From contig CANLUH010000024.1 of the NCBI GenBank assembly GCA_947494205.1, positions 1 through 60,790 on the forward strand: a stretch of 60,790 nt of DNA, written 5' to 3'. Made by a program: the position numbers and the translations under genes. Shown one piece after another: positions 1 to 8,402 of this stretch (position 1 is its first letter; every line of letters starts with the position of its first letter). This stretch comes from an uncultured Flavobacteriaceae bacterium. GTDB lineage: Bacteria; Bacteroidota; Bacteroidia; Flavobacteriales; Flavobacteriaceae. The notes below the pieces were generated by a model. The model was not told the origin of the DNA. It saw only the letters and a program-made list of their open reading frames with translations, and did not search any database.

Positions 1-112
1 TAAATAAATTTGAACCTTTTTTATTGAAAAAATGATTCACTTAAACAACCGGTAGATAGACCTACGGATTTAAGGTTCTAGCTAGTGGAGGTATTGAGTT
101 AACAGTAAATAA

Positions 113-150
113 TATAAGCTTTTACAGAAATGTGAAAGCTTATATTTTTA
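113..150 (+). terminator. Hairpin with T-tract
   Basis: A 14-bp stem (113-126 with 131-144, one G-T wobble) closes a GAAA tetraloop and runs into a T-rich stretch. It has the form of an intrinsic terminator for a gene ending at or left of the window edge. A similar, longer hairpin recurs about 195 bp downstream. Confidence 0.65.
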
Positions 151-255
151 TTAAGATATTTTGATTTTTTTTAAAATAGATTTTAGTTTTTTCATTAATT
201 CTATATGTTAAGTAAAAAACTACTTTGTGTTTTTCACTCTTGCTTAAACAAATTA

Positions 256-455
256 CCCCGCTACCGCTAGCTTCTAGCTAGTGGCGTATTAGAGTGAGTT
301 ATAACTAACAAAAGCTTTCACATAAATTATGTGGAAGCTTTTGTAGTATTAGTAAAAAAATTAAAATCTATATATTAAGTTAAAAAAATAACTTTAAATT
401 ATTTTATATGTTTCTAACTCTTATGGCCACTAGCTAGAAGCTAGCGGTAGCGGGG
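256..455. repeat. 29-bp perfect inverted repeat (256-284 / 427-455) of a REP-like palindrome
   Basis: The 29 bases at 256-284 are repeated as an exact reverse complement at 427-455. Each arm itself folds into a 9-bp hairpin (CCGCTAGCT, loop TCT, AGCTAGTGG). A shorter partial copy of the same element lies at about 76-87. Small GC-rich palindromes in AT-rich flavobacterial DNA resemble REP elements mobilised by REP-associated tyrosine transposases. No such transposase gene is in the window. Confidence 0.7.
308..345. terminator. Long perfect-type hairpin, second copy
   Basis: An 18-bp stem with one wobble pair around a single-base centre (308-345). It carries the same AAGCTTT..CACA core as the hairpin at 113-144. 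The DNA after each hairpin is also alike, so this is a diverged duplicate of the first terminator region. Confidence 0.55.
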
Positions 456-471
456 AACTATTACAACAACA

Positions 472-648
472 ATGCTTCCAAGAAATTGGAATAAACAAAG
501 AATAATGGAAGAGGTGGCTTTTGCTTTTAAAAATAAGGTTCAAGATTTATCTAATCTAAGTAAATATAAAGGAAGAACAACAAATGGAATAGATGTTGTT
601 TTTTATATTAATAATAATGGGATAGGAACAGCTTTTCCTGTCTTGTAA
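472..648 (+). pseudogene. C-terminal fragment of an EndoU-type polymorphic toxin
   Basis: A 58-codon open frame encodes a peptide with LPRNWNKQRIMEE near its start, then NGIDVVFYINNNGIGTAFP at its end. This spacing and the final nGi.i.v..n..GI.TAfP block match the C-terminal half of bacterial EndoU ribonuclease toxin domains (PF14436 family, recalled rather than searched). An in-frame TAG at 448-450, inside the REP-like palindrome, cuts it from any N-terminal carrier, and the catalytic histidines expected upstream are absent. It is probably a dead tip left by cassette exchange. An immunity-like frame follows 13 bp later. The ATG at 472 need not be a real start. Confidence 0.6.
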
Positions 649-661
649 AACCATAATAATA

Positions 662-823
662 ATGATTAAATACGATTTTTATAAATGGGATGCTTTTAAT
701 GATGGTAATGTTGATTTTTTAATAAAAGTTGAAGAACCGTATAGTTATCTCGGAACAATGTTTGAAGGAAAAGAAAAAAGAGAAGATACCCTGATAGCGC
801 GGATTTGTAATCCGTGCCCATAA
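662..823 (+). pseudogene. Truncated immunity-like small ORF
   Basis: A 53-codon ORF starts 13 bp after the EndoU fragment, the position expected for its cognate immunity gene. The product begins MIKYDFYKWDAFNDGN and is acidic and aromatic, as many small immunity proteins are. The last ~10 codons are formed by a GC-rich palindrome (797-817) unlike the preceding AT-rich coding sequence. The natural C-terminus was therefore probably lost where that element sits. I do not recognise a family. Confidence 0.45.
793..820. repeat. REP-like GC-rich palindrome
   Basis: A short palindrome has arms CGGATT (800-805) and AATCCG (809-814) with loop TGT, extended by three more pairs to 797-817. It is markedly GC-richer than its surroundings and sits exactly where the immunity-like ORF becomes abnormal. 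It is a different sequence from the palindromes at 256-284 and 427-455. Confidence 0.5.
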
Positions 824-837
824 AGAAAATAATAAAA

Positions 838-866
838 AGAACGCTTCTATAAGGCGTTCTTTTTTG
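838..866 (+). terminator. Intrinsic terminator after the toxin/immunity remnant
   Basis: The stem AGAACGC / GCGTTCT (838-844 with 854-860) is followed by six T. It ends transcription of the remnant cassette and separates it from the orphan ORF at 988. Confidence 0.75.
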
Positions 867-987
867 TTTTTTATAAAAGGTTTAAATTGTAAAGGAGTTA
901 TATTAACAAAGCTAAGAAGGTATGTTTTAGTGTTGGTATAGCTACAAGTCAGCGCTAATGAGTATCAACCCATTTTAAAGTAGTAAT

Positions 988-1308
988 ATGAATGAATTAA
1001 CTAAAAAAATAAAAAAGGATGTAGCTTACTTGGAAACAACTCATGTAAATGATCCTAAAATAAATATCATTCTTGATGAGATAGAAGAGTTTTTATTAAA
1101 AGATTTAAAATTAACGATTGAAGTTTTGAATGAATTGGACTTGTTATCTATAGAATGGGTGTGTTCAAGATTTGAAAAAATTTCTTATACTTTACAAAGT
1201 AAAGAGCTCATAGAATGTGTAGAAGGTTTATTGGTTAAGTTTACTCCAGACATTAATGGTTTTAAAAATGAAGTTCTAGAGGCTAAAGAGGCATATCAAG
1301 ATAACTAA
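988..1308 (+). CDS. Small acidic helical protein, possible orphan immunity protein
   Basis: The 106-residue product has no signal peptide or membrane segment and is rich in Glu, Lys and Leu; it should be almost entirely alpha-helical. I do not recognise a family. It lies between a toxin-tip remnant and a complete toxin locus and has its own ATG after an AT-rich leader. Solitary small acidic proteins in such positions are often orphan immunity genes kept against siblings' toxins; that is inference from context only. The gap downstream holds the promoter of the next operon, so it is a separate transcription unit. Confidence 0.6.
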   Translation: MNELTKKIKKDVAYLETTHVNDPKINIILDEIEEFLLKDLKLTIEVLNELDLLSIEWVCSRFEKISYTLQSKELIECVEGLLVKFTPDINGFKNEVLEAKEAYQDN

Positions 1309-1433
1309 TCTAACGCAAGGTTGTGATTATTTTTAATACTTTTTCAACCAACAACCAAAAAATGATGCTCTTTTTTATACAAAAAACGAACAATCTGAAC
1401 CTCAACAAATTACATAATACTAAGCATAAATTT

Positions 1434-1495
1434 AAACATTTTACAATATTAATCTGTAAAATGTTTGTTTAAATCTGTAAAATGTGTTATATTTG
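1434..1495 (+). promoter_or_regulatory. Regulated promoter of the large-protein gene
   Basis: The -7 box TATATTTG (1488-1495) fits the Bacteroidota TAnnTTTG consensus. A TTTG -33 element (1464-1467) lies 20 bp upstream. Three copies of a 12-bp element sit at exact 21-bp steps: AAACATTTTACA (1434-1445, inverted), TGTAAAATGTTT (1455-1466) and TGTAAAATGTGT (1476-1487). The first two form a perfect inverted repeat. Two-turn spacing on one DNA face suggests a cooperative dimeric regulator. A near-identical promoter lies at 8998-9038 before the lysis genes. The leader to the ATG at 1766 is about 265 nt. Confidence 0.8.
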
Positions 1496-1765
1496 TACTG
1501 TAATTAAGTCGTTATTCTGCAAATAAGCTATTAATCAATCATTTGTATTAAAACAACGACAATTTCTTGATTTTTACATAAAAGACGTCTTTAAAAATCA
1601 AACAACGACGGTAAACTATTCAAACATATTATTGAATAGGGTGGAGAGCTATGCCTTTTTAGTATTAAGGCTTTGTATTAAGGTAAACCTGTTAGAAAAG
1701 CGAAACGACAACAGTTCTTAATAACAAGAACTTACTAATAAGTATAAAATATAATAAGAGTAAAG

Positions 1766-4700
1766 ATGAGTAAAGAAATTAAACAAAACTTATTTAAGTT
1801 TATTACAGTACGTAACCCTCAATTAATAGATAAAAAAGAAGGACATCCTGGGTTTGTATTTCATCCAAGTGAAGCAAGTAGCGTATTTGTAAAAGCAATA
1901 CAAGGGGTAAAAGAAGCAGATAAAGAAGCTAAATTGCAAGCAACAGCAACTACATTTTCTGCATATAAAACCAGAGCAAATGTAAGTAAGCAAAACGAAG
2001 CACTGTACAAGTTTTCATCTTGGTTAATGCGTAACAAAAATGGATTATCGTACCAAGCTATAAAAGATAACTTAAATGGAGCAACGCCTTTAGGAAATGT
2101 AAAATTAGCAGTTTGGGAAAACTTATTGTACCAAACGGTAGCTAAACAATCGGTTCAAGTTCGTGAGGCATTAATACAATTATTAATTGCAGATCAGTTT
2201 TTAGTAGCCTTTAATATTTTTAAATTATCATTTAAAAGCGATATCAATGTTGTATTTACAGATGAGCAACTAGAGCTATTTACACGTAGAGCATGTGCGA
2301 GTGTTGTCATTTCAAAATCGTTATTTTCTAATGAAATAAAACCAAGACCAGCAAAACCAAGACGCGTAACAGAGGTTCAAGAAAGAGCAATGTTAAAAGC
2401 AGTTGAGGTAGAAGCAGCAAAAGAAAAAGTAAAAGCATACAGAACTTTAGATGCCGAATTAAAAGTTGTAGAAGCAAAATCTAATAAAGCATTACAGTTA
2501 GAGTATGACAAAGCGATTAAAGACTATAATAGTAAAGTAGACCAGTTATTAGATGGTGTACAGCCAACACAAGTTCAAACCGTAGATGCTAAAACTGGGG
2601 AACGTATAGTAGAAGAAACATTTCCAGATGTAACATTACCAAAATTTGTTTTCGAAAAACGTAAAACGGTTAATACAGATCAATTATCTAAAGTGTTATC
2701 TAGCGAGGCAATGGAAGTGTTTAGAACACAAGATTTAGGAATCTATGAAGAATTTTCTGAAGTCTACGAGCAAATTAACACGAAAATAAAAAACGAGAAC
2801 CAAGTTATTATAGATAACGAAGAAGATACAACTCCTAAAAGCGTGCTAGTGGGTGGTGTAAAAACAGCAGTAACAAGCAAAAGATTAAACTTAGACCCAT
2901 ACAGTTTTTTTGTGTCTAGAAAAAGTTTAATTGGAAATTCTGGATTAACTATGTTTTTAGGAACAGGTTACTCTGGAGTGCAGGTATCTAGAGTATCTTA
3001 TTCTTTAATTAAAGATGGAGCAAAATCTGGTTTTTCTGGAACAACAGCGCAAGTAAGTGCAGGATTAGATAGTACAAGTGCACGATTATTTTTTCCAATA
3101 AATACACCAATAGATAATAATGCAGGATATCGTTTTTATGGAACATTTACATTAAACAATGGTGTAACTTTAAGTTTCGATGAAAGAAACAATACTTCTA
3201 AACCAGGAATAACATTTAGTGGTGTTTGTAACGTAGTAAGCGGTGGAGTTACAATCTCTGGAGGCTTACAAAAGCCAAAAATTTATGGAGTAACTAGTTT
3301 GGGTATTGCAGATTTTAGACGTGTAGAACAAGAAGTATGTTGTTATGTGCCAGGAGAAGTCTCTCACATAGAGAATATTATGGCGCGTGAGTACAAAGAA
3401 CGTTCTACAAGAAGTTTAACAAGTATAGAAAATACATCAGAGCAAACTTCTGAAAGAGAAATAGAAAACCTAAGAGATACTACAACTACAGAGCGTAACG
3501 AAATGCAAAGTGAAGTATCTTCAATTGTAGATGAAGATAAATCTAAAGCTTATGGAGCAAACGCAAGTGTAAGTGGTGAGAAATTTGGGATCACTATTAG
3601 TGCAGGTGGTTATTTCGATGCGTCTTCATCTAGTTCTACATCAAACTCTAACAGCCAAGCGCAAAGCTATGCACAAGAAGTTACAGAACGTGCTATGGAT
3701 AGAGTGGTACAAAAAGTAAGCAAAAAACGTACCTCTCGTATTTTAAAAGAGTTTGAAGAAAACAATAAACACGGATTCGATAACACTAAAGGCGATAAGC
3801 ATATTACTGGAGTTTACCGTTGGATAGATAAAATATACAAAAACAAGTTAATAAACTACGGTAAACGTTTAATGTATGAATTTGCTATACCAGAACCAGC
3901 AAGATTCTTTAAAGAAGCTATTTATAAGAGTATAGAAGAAGGTACAGATACAACATCTGCAGTAATTTTACCAGAAGCACCAAAACCATTAAGCTATTAT
4001 GGAATTGAACATGCAGGATTTTTACACGAAGGAAATTACCAGTATTATGCAGCAAAATATGGTGCAGATGTAGCATCAGCTCCAGAATATTATAGTTATG
4101 TAGGAACCTCTTTAACAAAATCTGAGCAAGGAGGAGATGGTGGTAAGTCTACTAATAAAGCTGTAAAAGATGTTGTTAAAGTGCCAGAAGGCTATAAAGC
4201 AGTAGCAGCTAAAACTACAGGAACGCAACATAGTGGGCATGTGCAAATAGCAGTTGCAGGGCGTGTTTTTAACCTTAACAGTTATAACTTTTTAAGCATT
4301 TGGCCATATTATAGAGATGAGGTACCAGTTTCTGGATATTTTAATCAAAACTGGATAACTAATGTTAATGTTTTAGTAAAATGTGAACGTACAGATGCCT
4401 ATTACAATGAGTGGAAAAACGAAACATATAATGCTATTATAGAAGCCTATAACGAGCGTTTACGTGAATACAATGAAGTAACAATAGCCAAAGAAGCAGA
4501 AGCGGTAGTTGAAGTAGAAAAAGAGAGATTAAACTTTAATCCTTTACTAAACAGAAGTTTAGAAAAGAGAGAATTAAAACGTATTGCTATAGAGTTATTA
4601 ATAGATCAAATTAGAGTGTCTAGAGATAATTATAATGCAGTAGATGAAACCACGGGAGTGTCTACAGTTAAGAAAGGTTTAAGTTTACAAAATCATGCGG

Positions 4701-5233
4701 CAACAGTTAAGTTCTTTGAGCAAGCTTTCGATTGGGAAATCATGTCTTATACATTCTATCCTTATTTCTATGCTAAAGAAGCAGACTGGAAAGCATTATT
4801 CCAATCTCAAGATGCGGCAGATCCAATTTTCCAAGCGTTCTTACAATCAGGTTTAGCAAGAACTATTGTACCTGTTAGACCTGGGTTTGAAGATGCAGTA
4901 AACTGGTATATGTCTACTGGAGAAATTTGGAATGGTCAAGGTTTAGTAACAGATCAAGATGACGATTTATTTGTATCTATAGCTGAAGAAATGCAAACTG
5001 TTGAAGGCGAAGTAGAAAAAACTTGGGAAACACGTTTACCAACAAGCTTAACAGTAATTCAAGCTGGATCTATAGGTTTAAATGTAGAAGGCTTACCATG
5101 TAATGTAGAATGTGATGACTTTGCTTTATTTGATAGTGATGGGAATCCTGTTCTAGATGCAGACGGAAACCCGACTACAGAGAATCCTATTGAGCAAACC
5201 AATAACTTAATTGGAGGAGCGACACAGCCATAA
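1766..5233 (+). CDS. Large unrecognised protein of the toxin locus (1155 aa)
   Basis: The 1155-residue product has no signal peptide and no clear membrane helix. Visible parts are a helical N-terminus (1-190), a charged Lys/Glu-rich coiled-coil stretch (about 195-350), and a Gly/Ser/Thr-rich beta region (about 370-520). Then come a Cys-Cys segment CCYVPGEVSHIEN (about 525), a charged segment with TTTTERNEM, and a Ser/Asn-rich turn region. A well-formed block GVYRWIDKI...YGKRLMYEF with IPEPARF follows at about 682-715, then a second coiled coil. The C-terminus carries DSDGNP/DADGNP turns. I cannot assign a family or function. It precedes a toxin gene and shares its promoter type with a lysis cassette, so a structural, carrier or toxin-complex role is inferred. 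Start: only ATG after the ~265-nt leader. Confidence 0.85.
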   Translation: MSKEIKQNLFKFITVRNPQLIDKKEGHPGFVFHPSEASSVFVKAIQGVKEADKEAKLQATATTFSAYKTRANVSKQNEALYKFSSWLMRNKNGLSYQAIKDNLNGATPLGNVKLAVWENLLYQTVAKQSVQVREALIQLLIADQFLVAFNIFKLSFKSDINVVFTDEQLELFTRRACASVVISKSLFSNEIKPRPAKPRRVTEVQERAMLKAVEVEAAKEKVKAYRTLDAELKVVEAKSNKALQLEYDKAIKDYNSKVDQLLDGVQPTQVQTVDAKTGERIVEETFPDVTLPKFVFEKRKTVNTDQLSKVLSSEAMEVFRTQDLGIYEEFSEVYEQINTKIKNENQVIIDNEEDTTPKSVLVGGVKTAVTSKRLNLDPYSFFVSRKSLIGNSGLTMFLGTGYSGVQVSRVSYSLIKDGAKSGFSGTTAQVSAGLDSTSARLFFPINTPIDNNAGYRFYGTFTLNNGVTLSFDERNNTSKPGITFSGVCNVVSGGVTISGGLQKPKIYGVTSLGIADFRRVEQEVCCYVPGEVSHIENIMAREYKERSTRSLTSIENTSEQTSEREIENLRDTTTTERNEMQSEVSSIVDEDKSKAYGANASVSGEKFGITISAGGYFDASSSSSTSNSNSQAQSYAQEVTERAMDRVVQKVSKKRTSRILKEFEENNKHGFDNTKGDKHITGVYRWIDKIYKNKLINYGKRLMYEFAIPEPARFFKEAIYKSIEEGTDTTSAVILPEAPKPLSYYGIEHAGFLHEGNYQYYAAKYGADVASAPEYYSYVGTSLTKSEQGGDGGKSTNKAVKDVVKVPEGYKAVAAKTTGTQHSGHVQIAVAGRVFNLNSYNFLSIWPYYRDEVPVSGYFNQNWITNVNVLVKCERTDAYYNEWKNETYNAIIEAYNERLREYNEVTIAKEAEAVVEVEKERLNFNPLLNRSLEKRELKRIAIELLIDQIRVSRDNYNAVDETTGVSTVKKGLSLQNHAATVKFFEQAFDWEIMSYTFYPYFYAKEADWKALFQSQDAADPIFQAFLQSGLARTIVPVRPGFEDAVNWYMSTGEIWNGQGLVTDQDDDLFVSIAEEMQTVEGEVEKTWETRLPTSLTVIQAGSIGLNVEGLPCNVECDDFALFDSDGNPVLDADGNPTTENPIEQTNNLIGGATQP

Positions 5234-5312
5234 ATCTTTTAGCTGTGTAGTTAAGAATGTCTGATAAGAATTATGTATTCCATTCAGGCATTCTAAAACA
5301 CAAATACAATAA

Positions 5313-5386
5313 CCGCCTTACCCTTTCACATTAAAAGAAAAACAAGGTCTTACTATTTTAAAATAGTTAAGGCAAGGGTAAGGTGT
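5313..5386 (+). promoter_or_regulatory. Structured leader before the toxin gene
   Basis: CCTTACCCTT (5316-5325) pairs with AAGGGTAAGG (5374-5383), enclosing an AT-rich palindrome ACTATTTTAAAATAGT (5352-5367). There is no T-tract, so it looks like an RNA leader structure rather than a terminator. It could tune readthrough or translation of the toxin relative to the upstream gene. I recognise no riboswitch class. Confidence 0.4.
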
Positions 5387-5433
5387 GTTATGTATTCAGA
5401 AAATTAAGTTTAATAATTAAAAAAATAAGAATA

Positions 5434-7812
5434 ATGAGTACTACTATATTTAATCAAACGATTAGAGGTATGACTAACGTTAGTCAATTAGCAACAAAAA
5501 AGTTTTATAATAGAACGGCTTTAGAGGTTGCACAAATTTACTTTCCGCAGGCTACTCAAAAAAAAGTAAAAAATATAACTATTCATACAGATACAGAGTC
5601 TAATAAGAATCTTTTAGAGTATGTAACAAAACGTGTTTTTTTCTATGATAAAAATAATAATGATGTATTAGATGAAGATGAACAATTAGCATTTAATGTT
5701 TATATCTACACCTCTAAAGATGCTATAAAATTATTAGAGACTTTTGAAGTATCTAAACCTGGAAAAGATGATGTTTTACTATTTGTAGAAGATAATACAG
5801 GAGATAGTAGCGGCCAGTTTACTAGAGCAAAAGTAGGGGAGAATGTATTAAGTAATTTAAAAAATGCAGGACATTTATACAATAACAAAAAACTTCTTGA
5901 ACGTGTAAATGAGCATGTAACTATAGATGAAGCTATTTTAAGTGAACTTCTTGAAAATGGAAAGATTGAGAATACAACCTTAGAAATATTAGAGTTTTTA
6001 TTTGCTATACCAGATTGGCTTTATCTTACTTCTATTAATGAGCTCATAATGGAAGGTATTGGTGAGGCTTGTGGAGGTATTGCCAGTTTTATCGACAAAG
6101 CTAAAATTGATGATTACCGTTGGAATCCACGAGCAAAAAAATTAAAAGAAGACGGTACAGAGGATGAAACACCAGAATTTACACCATTCTTTTTTCCATA
6201 TGTAACAGAAGCATTAGACGAAATAGACGATTCTAAAATTAATGAATATGTACAGCAATCTACAGGACGTTTAAAAGAAATGTATACCGAATATGATCAA
6301 TCAATACAAAAATACCTTAGAGATGTAGATATTGGTCGTTTGGCAACCGTTCCTGTATATTTTTACCCAATAGGGTTTGTTAATATTGAAGTTGATCTCG
6401 TTCCAGACTCAATACAAGCATTTGTCTATAGTTTATACTTAAAAGCAAAACAAGTATCAGATTTCATTTTTGATAAGTTTCAGCAGTTCGATTTAACCGA
6501 TATTATTAAAAAAGGAATTTATGCTGCTAATGCTTTTATATGTGGTATTTGGAATAGTATTATAGATGCTATTTCTGGGATTTTCAAACTATTGGAAATG
6601 ATATTTAAGGCGGCAGTAATTATGAATGATTTCATGAGAAATATCAGTACAGAGCTTCCTTTATTATTAGAATATATAGATAATTATACACAAGCTTTAA
6701 AAGAAGTCGATTTCGACGAGTTGTATAAACATTTTAAGACTAAGTTATCCGAGTTTTCCATATTTGACGTTCCTATAGAAGTCATCGCTTACTTTTTAGG
6801 CGCTTTTGTGGGTTTTGTTATTACTCTAATTATAGAAGTTGTTTTAGGTATATTATTCACTGGAGGAACACTAAGTGTTGCTGCAATTATTGAAAAGCTC
6901 ACCTCTATTTTTACAAGCCTAGTAAGAGCTGGAGCTAAAGTGTTGAGAAAAGTCTTCAATTTTACTAAAGACTTAGCTGTAAAAACATTTAAAGGCGTTA
7001 AAAGTTTACTACAACAAATTATTAATTTGTTGCGTAAAGGAACTCGAGGATTAAAACAAATGATAGATGATGTTTTTAAAGCCTTTGGTACATATTCTAG
7101 AGAGGCAAGAGGAAGCTTAAACTCTGCTTTAATACCCGGATTAACGCCAGCTGAACTAAAGTTGTATAAAAACTTAGCAAAAGCTTTTATTAAACCGTTT
7201 AAAAAGTTACTTCTAAAGTATGTGGATAATGCTAAAGCCATAAGGAGATGGAAGAGTTTAAGGGCAATGAAAAAATTGTCTAAGTCAGAGATAAACGAAC
7301 TATTAGAGCTAAGAAAACTAAGTAAAAAAGGATTTAATAAAAATGCAGCTATAATGAAAGCCGAATTAGAAATAAACGGTAAAGTAGTTGAATTAGAATA
7401 TAAAGCTTTAGCAGGTAGAGGAGTTAATGGAAAAAACTTAGTACAAAGCCCAAATATAGATCAGGTTGCTAGAGAGTTAGGTTTGCCAAAAGAAGAAGTT
7501 TTAGATCTTTTTAAAGCATACGATCCTGTTAATGATAAAACAATATCTCGTTTTTTTGATAGTGAATATAAGATATTTAGTCAGTTTGATGATGAATTAT
7601 TTAGGCTTCAAGCACACCATGGAGAAAGTGCTATTAAAATAAAAAATATTAACTTTAAAACACTATATGAACCTTGTATGTCCTGCAAAAAACAAATGAT
7701 AATTAGACAAGAAATATATAAATTTACATTAAAAGTTGAAGCAACCGCTCTCAAAGGAGGTGGGTTTGCAAAAGGTAACGGGCATTTAAGAGATTTAGGT
7801 TTATTAAATTAA
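5434..7812 (+). CDS. Polymorphic toxin with C-terminal deaminase-like domain
   Basis: About 792 residues from ATG 5434 (MSTTIFNQTI). An upstream in-frame ATG at 5383 lies inside the leader hairpin and would add 17 basic residues, so I reject it. There is no signal peptide. An EF-hand-like loop DKNNNDVLDEDE is at 72-83. A long hydrophobic, glycine-containing stretch (about 448-487) resembles a membrane-insertion segment. A Lys/Arg-rich linker leads to the toxic tip. The tip has D709-S-E711 and P-C748-M-S-C751, the spacing of zinc nucleotide-deaminase toxins; the Asp in place of His/Cys and the DSEYK context recall the BURPS668_1122 family (PF14424, from memory). A SUKH immunity gene follows 5 bp later, which supports a toxin. 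Substrate base is not readable from sequence. Confidence 0.75.
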   Translation: MSTTIFNQTIRGMTNVSQLATKKFYNRTALEVAQIYFPQATQKKVKNITIHTDTESNKNLLEYVTKRVFFYDKNNNDVLDEDEQLAFNVYIYTSKDAIKLLETFEVSKPGKDDVLLFVEDNTGDSSGQFTRAKVGENVLSNLKNAGHLYNNKKLLERVNEHVTIDEAILSELLENGKIENTTLEILEFLFAIPDWLYLTSINELIMEGIGEACGGIASFIDKAKIDDYRWNPRAKKLKEDGTEDETPEFTPFFFPYVTEALDEIDDSKINEYVQQSTGRLKEMYTEYDQSIQKYLRDVDIGRLATVPVYFYPIGFVNIEVDLVPDSIQAFVYSLYLKAKQVSDFIFDKFQQFDLTDIIKKGIYAANAFICGIWNSIIDAISGIFKLLEMIFKAAVIMNDFMRNISTELPLLLEYIDNYTQALKEVDFDELYKHFKTKLSEFSIFDVPIEVIAYFLGAFVGFVITLIIEVVLGILFTGGTLSVAAIIEKLTSIFTSLVRAGAKVLRKVFNFTKDLAVKTFKGVKSLLQQIINLLRKGTRGLKQMIDDVFKAFGTYSREARGSLNSALIPGLTPAELKLYKNLAKAFIKPFKKLLLKYVDNAKAIRRWKSLRAMKKLSKSEINELLELRKLSKKGFNKNAAIMKAELEINGKVVELEYKALAGRGVNGKNLVQSPNIDQVARELGLPKEEVLDLFKAYDPVNDKTISRFFDSEYKIFSQFDDELFRLQAHHGESAIKIKNINFKTLYEPCMSCKKQMIIRQEIYKFTLKVEATALKGGGFAKGNGHLRDLGLLN

Positions 7813-7817
7813 ATAAA

Positions 7818-8300
7818 ATGGAAATACAATATTTACAAAAATTAAAAGAAAACGATAAAATTGATTCTCAAAGAATTAAAGGCGTTACAGAATCTGAAAT
7901 ACAAAAGGTTGAACAAAAATTAGAAATCAGTTTTCCTAAAGCTTATAAAGAATACCTTTATTTGGCAGGAGAGTATTCTGGCAATTTACATATGCTGGAA
8001 ACAGATGATTTAAAGACTTTGTCTTCTGATTTTTATAAAGATGTGTTGTCTGAAGATATGAGAGAGACAAAAACTATTATAGAACGACCATTTTGGGTTT
8101 TTGCAGATGGTATAGGTGATCAAGGGTTTTGGTTTTTCTATTTAGACGAAAATGATGAAAACCCAGAAACTCACTATTATGCTTACAAGCCAACATATGT
8201 TTATGAAGCTGTTATAGGTTCGCACAATCTAACCTTTAGTGAATTTATTGAAGGAAGAATAGATTTTGGATTTAAAGTGAAAAAAGACGGAATATGGTAA
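7818..8300 (+). CDS. SUKH (SMI1/KNR4) family immunity protein
   Basis: The 160-residue cytosolic protein has the hallmark SUKH opening GVTESEIQKVEQKL...FPKAYKEYLYLAG at 22-51, followed by aromatic strands (FWVFADG, FWFFYLDEN) and a final FSEFIEG helix. SUKH proteins bind and neutralise diverse nuclease and deaminase toxins of polymorphic toxin systems. The gene starts 5 bp after the toxin stop and ends at a strong terminator, so the pair is a cotranscribed toxin-immunity module. Its cognate is most simply the deaminase-like tip. Confidence 0.88.
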   Translation: MEIQYLQKLKENDKIDSQRIKGVTESEIQKVEQKLEISFPKAYKEYLYLAGEYSGNLHMLETDDLKTLSSDFYKDVLSEDMRETKTIIERPFWVFADGIGDQGFWFFYLDENDENPETHYYAYKPTYVYEAVIGSHNLTFSEFIEGRIDFGFKVKKDGIW

Positions 8301-8319
8301 TCTGTTTTCAATAAAATTA

Positions 8320-8353
8320 AAACCGAATTCATTAATATGAATTCGGTTTTTTT
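8320..8353 (+). terminator. Terminator after toxin-immunity genes
   Basis: A perfect 13-bp stem (8320-8332 with 8337-8349, loop TAAT) is followed by a run of T. It closes the unit that starts at the 1488-1495 promoter. Confidence 0.9.
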
Positions 8354-8402
8354 ATTTCCATATTATATATTTTTACACAGATATTTATTTTAATAAAACA
8401 AA

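Noticed and set aside
1-460. CRISPR array from repeated palindromes
   Set aside because: Repeats are few, inverted or diverged and not separated by regular unique spacers.
900-960. Short frame ending VCFSVGIATSQR as another toxin tip
   Set aside because: Too short to support any family.
5383-5433. Upstream in-frame ATG extending the toxin by 17 residues
   Set aside because: It lies against the leader stem (5374-5383), and the basic extension does not resemble a signal; ATG 5434 has a normal AT-rich leader.
6789-7241. 150-codon antisense ORF within the toxin gene
   Set aside because: Shadow of the sense coding frame; no motif or start signal.
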